DNA of 64,000 bases from Vidua macroura (lineage: Eukaryota; Chordata; Aves; Passeriformes; Viduidae): contig NC_071578.1 in the NCBI RefSeq assembly GCF_024509145.1, positions 33,847,978 to 33,911,977 of the forward strand. Direction: 5' to 3'. The notes below the pieces were generated by a model, which had not been told where the DNA came from, ran no database searches, and saw nothing but the letters and a program-made list of their open reading frames with translations. Shown here piece by piece: positions 58,271-64,000 of the stretch; position 1 is the stretch's first letter; the number at the start of each line of letters is the position of its first letter. The translations under genes were made by a program, and so were the position numbers.

Positions 58271-61200
58271 AATAATCCTGATAAATCATGAAGCTGCCAA
58301 ACTTGTATTCCATATAAAACCCCTTGTCCACCATCACCTGGCTTTGCAGCCACGAGCAACATAATTGAACAGAGAAACCCTCACACACTTCACTGGTTCC
58401 AGTTTGCAAATTAGGGTTTTTACAAAACCACCCAAATCAAAACATTCCTGCAAGAAGGATTTATCCCAAAGATTAGAGCAATAGTAGGGAGGAAAAAACT
58501 GAACAGCAGCACTGAAAACAAGAAATCACAGTCATGTGTTAATAAAATTGCACCAAAACTCTCACCCACCACATGAGGAAAGTATGTTTGAATCCTGTCT
58601 TGTATTTCAGGAACCCCTCAGCTGCAGCTTTGGTAGACCTTGAAAGAACCCCCAGCAAAAGAAGGAAACCAAAGACAAATCAAATCATCAATACCTACAA
58701 TCCTCCACTATCTTTTCAAAGTACACAAGGGCTTTACAGCAACCTGAAAGAAAACCAAACCAACCCAGACACGAGTCTGAACATCCACACAAATTTGCAG
58801 ACGCACAAATCTCTCTGCACATTGATAACAGCCTCTGATTTTGGTAAATTTGCAAGAGATTAGGGCTGTAGGGGGCTAAGGCTGGACACATCCTGCCTGG
58901 CCTTCCCATCCCAGCCAGAAGCCCCAAGGAGAGGCCCAGGCTGACCTGAGATCATTGCTATTATCTAGACTTGTATTATAGATGCCTAATCCTGATCTTT
59001 ATTTAAAAAAAATACTAAGAAATCCCCTTCTATTACACCTACACTTATACACGTTTCCAGGGGCAGGAAATAAAACCAACAAAACCCAGACAATGCCCTG
59101 CAGGTATAAACATCCTGCCCAGGATCAGCAAATATCTACAGACCTCAAAATCCCAAGGAATAATTGACTGGTGCAGTCCTAACAAGTGCACAACCACAGG
59201 TATTTGCCATCACCTTCCTCCACATGTTTGCCTACAAATTAGGCATTGAAATCAAAGGATGGAGCAGGTGAGCTTGGTTCAATCAGCTTTATAACAGGGA
59301 TTTGGAATCTGTTCTCCAGAGCACGCTGCTAGGTTTATGTGAACATTTAACATTAAAATTGTGTGGTTTTTTTCAGGTGATTTTTTCAGCTCACACACTA
59401 ATGCCAAACTGACTCTTAGCTTTTGAAGATATGGGTAAAGTTCTCCCAGGTTTAGCCTTTGGAGGAAATGAACTTGGGGGAGCCTGAAGGAACTAAGTGC
59501 ACGCATTAAAAAATCTGCTTCCTGGTAAAACACTTCCCTCTCCAGAAATCAGCATGTGAACTGTGCTTCTCTGCTTATCACTGAAAAATCACACAAATTT
59601 TGCTTCCATTTTGAACAGGTCTGATACAGTCTGTGCTGAGGGTTTTAGTGTTTTTTTTTCTTTTTTTCCTGCTACATGTCTGTCAAACTGAGCAAGGTGC
59701 TCACTTTGACCTGAATAAAGCAAAACTGAGTCACAGCTGAAAAAGGCAACATTCCTTATCTGCACTTATCCCACCCCATCAGGGATTCCAGCCTGAAACA
59801 CCTCAGTAAGGAAAGGTAACAGGAAAGAAAGAAAACCTCTCAGGTTTGTAAACTGTGCATTACCCATTCAAAATACAAATGTTGTGTTACTTGTGCCAAA
59901 ACAGACTAAGGAAGAAGAAAACCACTGTGCACCTATAATGTCAAACCCCAGCCTAACACCAGGACAGCACCTGCAGGTTGGAACCAAGAACATCCCTTTT
60001 ATTCCAACTCACACGTTCATATTCCCTCCTACTGCCAAAATCTACCATAAAAGCAATGTAGAGAACAGATGATTCTCTAAAGAATGGTGGGTTTTTTAGG
60101 CTTTGGTTTTTTAAAAATCATTCACTGAACAGAACTTGTCCCAGATACTTGACCTGCTACAAAATATCAGCCAAGTCCCTTCTCCGTCAAGGCACCCCAC
60201 AAGCCTTGGAATAAATCCACCTTAGGCAAGGCAAAAGCATTAATTCCATCAGATGCTTGAGAGTATTTCTTGCAGTCTGAGACAGGAACAGACAAGTCAT
60301 AAGAGACACATCACCACCTGGAAGGCTTTTTCATGAAATCCACCCCTAACCCTTGGGCTGGTTAGAGAGACAGAGGTCAGGGGGTCACACTGAAGTCTCT
60401 GTGTGTTTCCCAAGGCTGAGGTGGGTGCACAAATGGTTTTCTGCTCAGCCACAATGGCACAGAACCGAGCAAGAGACTCCCAGTTATCCGAAATGTACAG
60501 CTGGTACATAAATACAGGCCCAGCCTACAATTTCAGCAGGCAATCAACAAAAACCTCAGCACACTCCCAAGGAAGTCCCAGCAGCAAAGGAGGGTGCAGG
60601 TAGGATTAATTGTCATAGTACTCAGAGGTTCTACAAACAGCAGACAAACACTCATCCAATAAAGCCATGAATGTAAATCCATCCTCCTGCTCTTGCTGTT
60701 TATAGCCTCCAGCAGAAGCCATGGAGCTATAAAAACTCCCTCATTACCACCTGCTCAGCCTCCAGTAAACTGAATATCTTCAAAAGAGGAAAGACAAACC
60801 CACCCCAAGAACGCACATCTTGCCAAACTGGCTCTGGTTGACGTGTGAGATATCCCAACAAAACAGTCTCACCACGGAGAATGCAACTGTGCATTCTGGG
60901 CTAAAGGCACAGGGAGGAAAGGAAGAGTCAGTCCTAAGCCAGGAAAGCTGAATTTCTTTGCCATTACATTATTTGTCATTGAAAAAATTGCAGACTGCCA
61001 TCATCTGTCAGGTCAAACGTGAGGAAGGTGAATAGTTTGACTGGTAAAACCCAGGGTGCTATAACCCAAGATGGTTTTCTGCTCAAACATTCCTTGGTAG
61101 GAAAAACTCCCAATTACTTTCTCCTACTGGGCTGCCTGAATTGAAAAAAGAATGTGGTGTTTTGACAGTCCTTCAGAGGAGCAGACCATCAGCTCCTTTC

Positions 61201-64000
61201 AGTGTTCAGAGACTTAACAGCCATCTAAGGCACTGGTACAGCCTGAAGAGGGACAATTATGATGATAATTCCCCTGAATCTGTCTAAATGTCTGCAAAAC
61301 CAACACTTTACATAAAAGCTTTCACTTGGGCAAATATCCAGCCAGTTCCCAGCAAGACAGAGCTCTAAAAAACGATTCCATGATGCATGTGAATTATTAG
61401 ACTTAAGAATTTTCATGTACACTTAAAATCCCTCATGCAAAAAGCCAGAGGCCTATGATGAAATGAACTGGCCTCTGTACTGACCTCATTCAGAAATGCC
61501 ACAATGATTTCCCTTATCAGCAGATAATGAAAAACCTATAAACTCCCATCTCAACCATAATAATTCATACTGCCTTTTCTATTACTACTCAAAAAATGTA
61601 TCAGTCATTGCTAACCTTAAACAAATGCAGATTAATGCTGCTTTTTGAACAAATCCTATCTATTTTCTCCCAAATTATTCTTCAGTCACACTTCCCAATT
61701 AACAGGAGGATACATCCAACGTAGTGAAAACCCTTTTGGATTTAGGTGGATTTTAGGTGCAATTTTTCAAGTTATTCTCTGACCACTTTCCCAGCTCACA
61801 TCTTTGATGGAGCTTTAAGAACAAGTATTTTCTTTTTCCCTTTTACATGTTATGTAAAGAGCTCCAGAAGTTCCTTGCCATGGACACTGAAACTTGAATC
61901 AATTATGATATTCAACACCTCTTACCACATCCCCAAGAACTGAAATCTTTACTGCCCAAGACTTCCAGGATTTTATTTTCATGCTGGTAGACAAAAGGGT
62001 GAAGATCAGGATGATAAAATAGGGAAGAGAGGAACAAAAAAAAAAAAAAAAAGCCAGCAAAGAACAAGTAACACAGCAGGGGTGGGAGGGAAGCAGTGAA
62101 GAACCTCATTAGTCAGGAAGGAGTTTAATTAAAGTGTGAAAACAACAGCACTGCCCAACTCCAAAATGCAATTACCTAGGACTAGAAGTATCCAGCCCAG
62201 AACTCACGCACTTCAAGACAAATAAAGATTTACTCCAACAAAAAGCTACCCAGTCATTCCCAACAACTGTTCAGGTTTACTGCTGATTAACAGCCATAAG
62301 GAAAACTTGCAAAATTTGACCTCCTTCCAACTTGAACACTAAGCTACGATAAGGATAAATCAAAATATCTTCAGGATATCTAATTCTTCTGATAGGATAT
62401 CACCTTCAGGATGATCTAATTCTTCAATCTGAAAGTTCCCAATGTGGAAAGCCACAGGGGTATGCTCCGACACCAACATATTGCCAAGCAAATCACCACC
62501 ACCCAGCCCTGAACACCACTTTTGACCTATCAGGTGTGATTAATTAACCATGTCTTTGCCCATCAGAAGATGATTACCCCCAGCTGGAAGTCCTAATTGG
62601 CGGCAATTTCAGCTAAGAAGTTAGCCAGGGTAACTTCTCAAACCACAATACTACCCAGTGGTACTGGGATTTATCCCAGTGCCTTTCAAACTCTGAATCG
62701 TCTGTCTGTGAATTGCATTTGAGTTTTCATTCTCCCCAACTCTCACATGGTCACAGTGCCACCAAAATCATTCAGGTGCTGTGTCCCATGCTCAGGCACA
62801 GCTTCCACACCCGGCTTGGCAAAAGGAGGAAAAGGAAAACCTATTCCATGAGCTTGTTTTGAAGAGGGAGTATATCCATTTAATTATATCTAATTAAATC
62901 ACCAATGTACACCTGCAGTAACACACAGTCCCAAGGGGTCAGTCAGGCAGTAAACCCTGGACTTTTGCTGGCATTTTTTTTACACAGAAACTTCCAAGAA
63001 ATCCACACATATTTATCTTGCAAAGAACTTAGTTCTAGCAATTTTAGTGTTGTTGAAACAGGCAACTTTGCTACTCCTTCAACAACAGGGAGGGCTCCTC
63101 AGCAGTTCTTGGTCAGGTGATTAAAATGGTGTGTAAATTCATTAACTCTTTCTATGCAAAATTAGCATTCAGTGTAAGACAAGCTTACAGAGGACATGGA
63201 TTTTCAGTTCTGCTGATAAATATTCATGCTACAGCAGCCCTACTCCTGGCTGGTAAACACTTTAACGGCCCACACAGACTGGCATGGAAAAAAGAAGATA
63301 CATATAACTTCAGGTTTAGTCAACTTGAATTTTGCCATGAGAAAAGCAACTTGACATTTTTAAGAAAGCCTTACAAAAAACATCTGCTAGTGACAATTGT
63401 TTAGACTTCTGTCTCTAGGAAAAGCCAGATAATCCTGCCCACATTATTTCCTTGAAAAGGTGACAGCAGCATTTTAATATTGACCTCTTTGTTAGCTTGA
63501 AAAGCAAGAATAAAACTGACTTTGTACACAAAAAGGAGGAATTTTTTAGCACCATATCCCAGCGCCCTATCACACGCAATCCAAGCAGCAAATATTTGTG
63601 TGCCTTCACTTTTATTTACTTTATCCAACCACTTGCATACTTAAAAAAAGCATTTTTCTTTGTCCCTTACCCTATCAATATAAAAGGCTCATTCTGATCT
63701 AAGTACTCACATAACCAAGACACCAAGTTGGTTGAAAAGCTTCCCAATTTTTCTCCTCAATTGAGAATTTTTCATGGACTTACTACTAAAGTATAGACAT
63801 AAGGAAAGTTATGTTTAAGTAACTACAGTATAAAAAAGGGTAAGAGGCACCAAAACAATCCCTACCATAATTTTCAGCTTTGTTAGGTACTCCCTTTGAG
63901 GTGTGGGGAAAGGCTGGAGAAGAAAACAAGGCTTGGAAGGCAAAAACCTCACTTCCCCCAGGTCTGTCCTGGTGGCAAGTGGTGAATTCTCTCTCTACAA
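58271..64000. other. Intron 1 segment to window end, mostly unique
   Basis: Simple A runs occur at about 62036-62051, and a short imperfect duplication lies at 62360-62420. No MCU exon 1, RNA gene or mobile element was recognised. Confidence 0.6.

Overview
The window is non-coding-rich vertebrate DNA, most likely from a bird and probably a songbird (Passeriformes). It holds several truncated CR1 LINE copies of avian type, short LTR-only retroviral insertions, one short CpG-rich stretch and long AT-leaning introns. There is no bacterial or plasmid content. The class call (bird) is firm from CR1. The order is an impression from the style of the CR1 and LTR sequences.

One gene is recognisable: MCU, the pore subunit of the mitochondrial calcium uniporter, on the minus strand. 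Six internal exons lie between 569 and 10251, corresponding to human exons 2 to 7. All six have consensus splice sites and matching phases. Together they give 828 nt, or 276 codons, which by recalled length matches human residues 51-326 with no insertion or deletion. The N-terminal domain, coiled coil, both membrane helices and the WDIMEP selectivity filter are intact. The first exon (targeting peptide) lies beyond position 64000 or is not recognisable here. The last exon (about 25 residues) lies below position 1.

Layout: 1-568 is the last intron. 569-10251 is the exon cluster with five introns, one of which carries a CR1 fragment. 10252-64000 is MCU intron 1, at least 53.7 kb of it. That intron holds six more CR1 fragments (about 19.3, 21.6, 36.8, 42.1, 46.9 and 58.1 kb). 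It also holds two related LTR copies in opposite orientation (about 14.1-14.6 and 49.5-50.1 kb) and two solo LTRs of another family with clean 4-bp target-site duplications (27.1 and 57.4 kb). Other features are a 172-bp inverted repeat pair (33.3/35.2 kb), a degenerate minisatellite (15.1-15.4 kb), a CpG-rich segment (37.3-37.65 kb) and several simple repeats.

The most interesting observations are three. The 14.1-kb LTR copy differs from its 49.5-kb relative by a strongly one-sided excess of G-to-A changes, which looks like old cytidine-deaminase hypermutation. The 33.3/35.2-kb inverted repeat would give a long double-stranded hairpin in the MCU pre-mRNA. A GC-rich open frame runs in phase straight into exon 2 and could be an alternative 5' end. 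No undescribed multi-gene system is visible. Apart from the MCU exons, the many short open frames look like chance or sit inside repeats.
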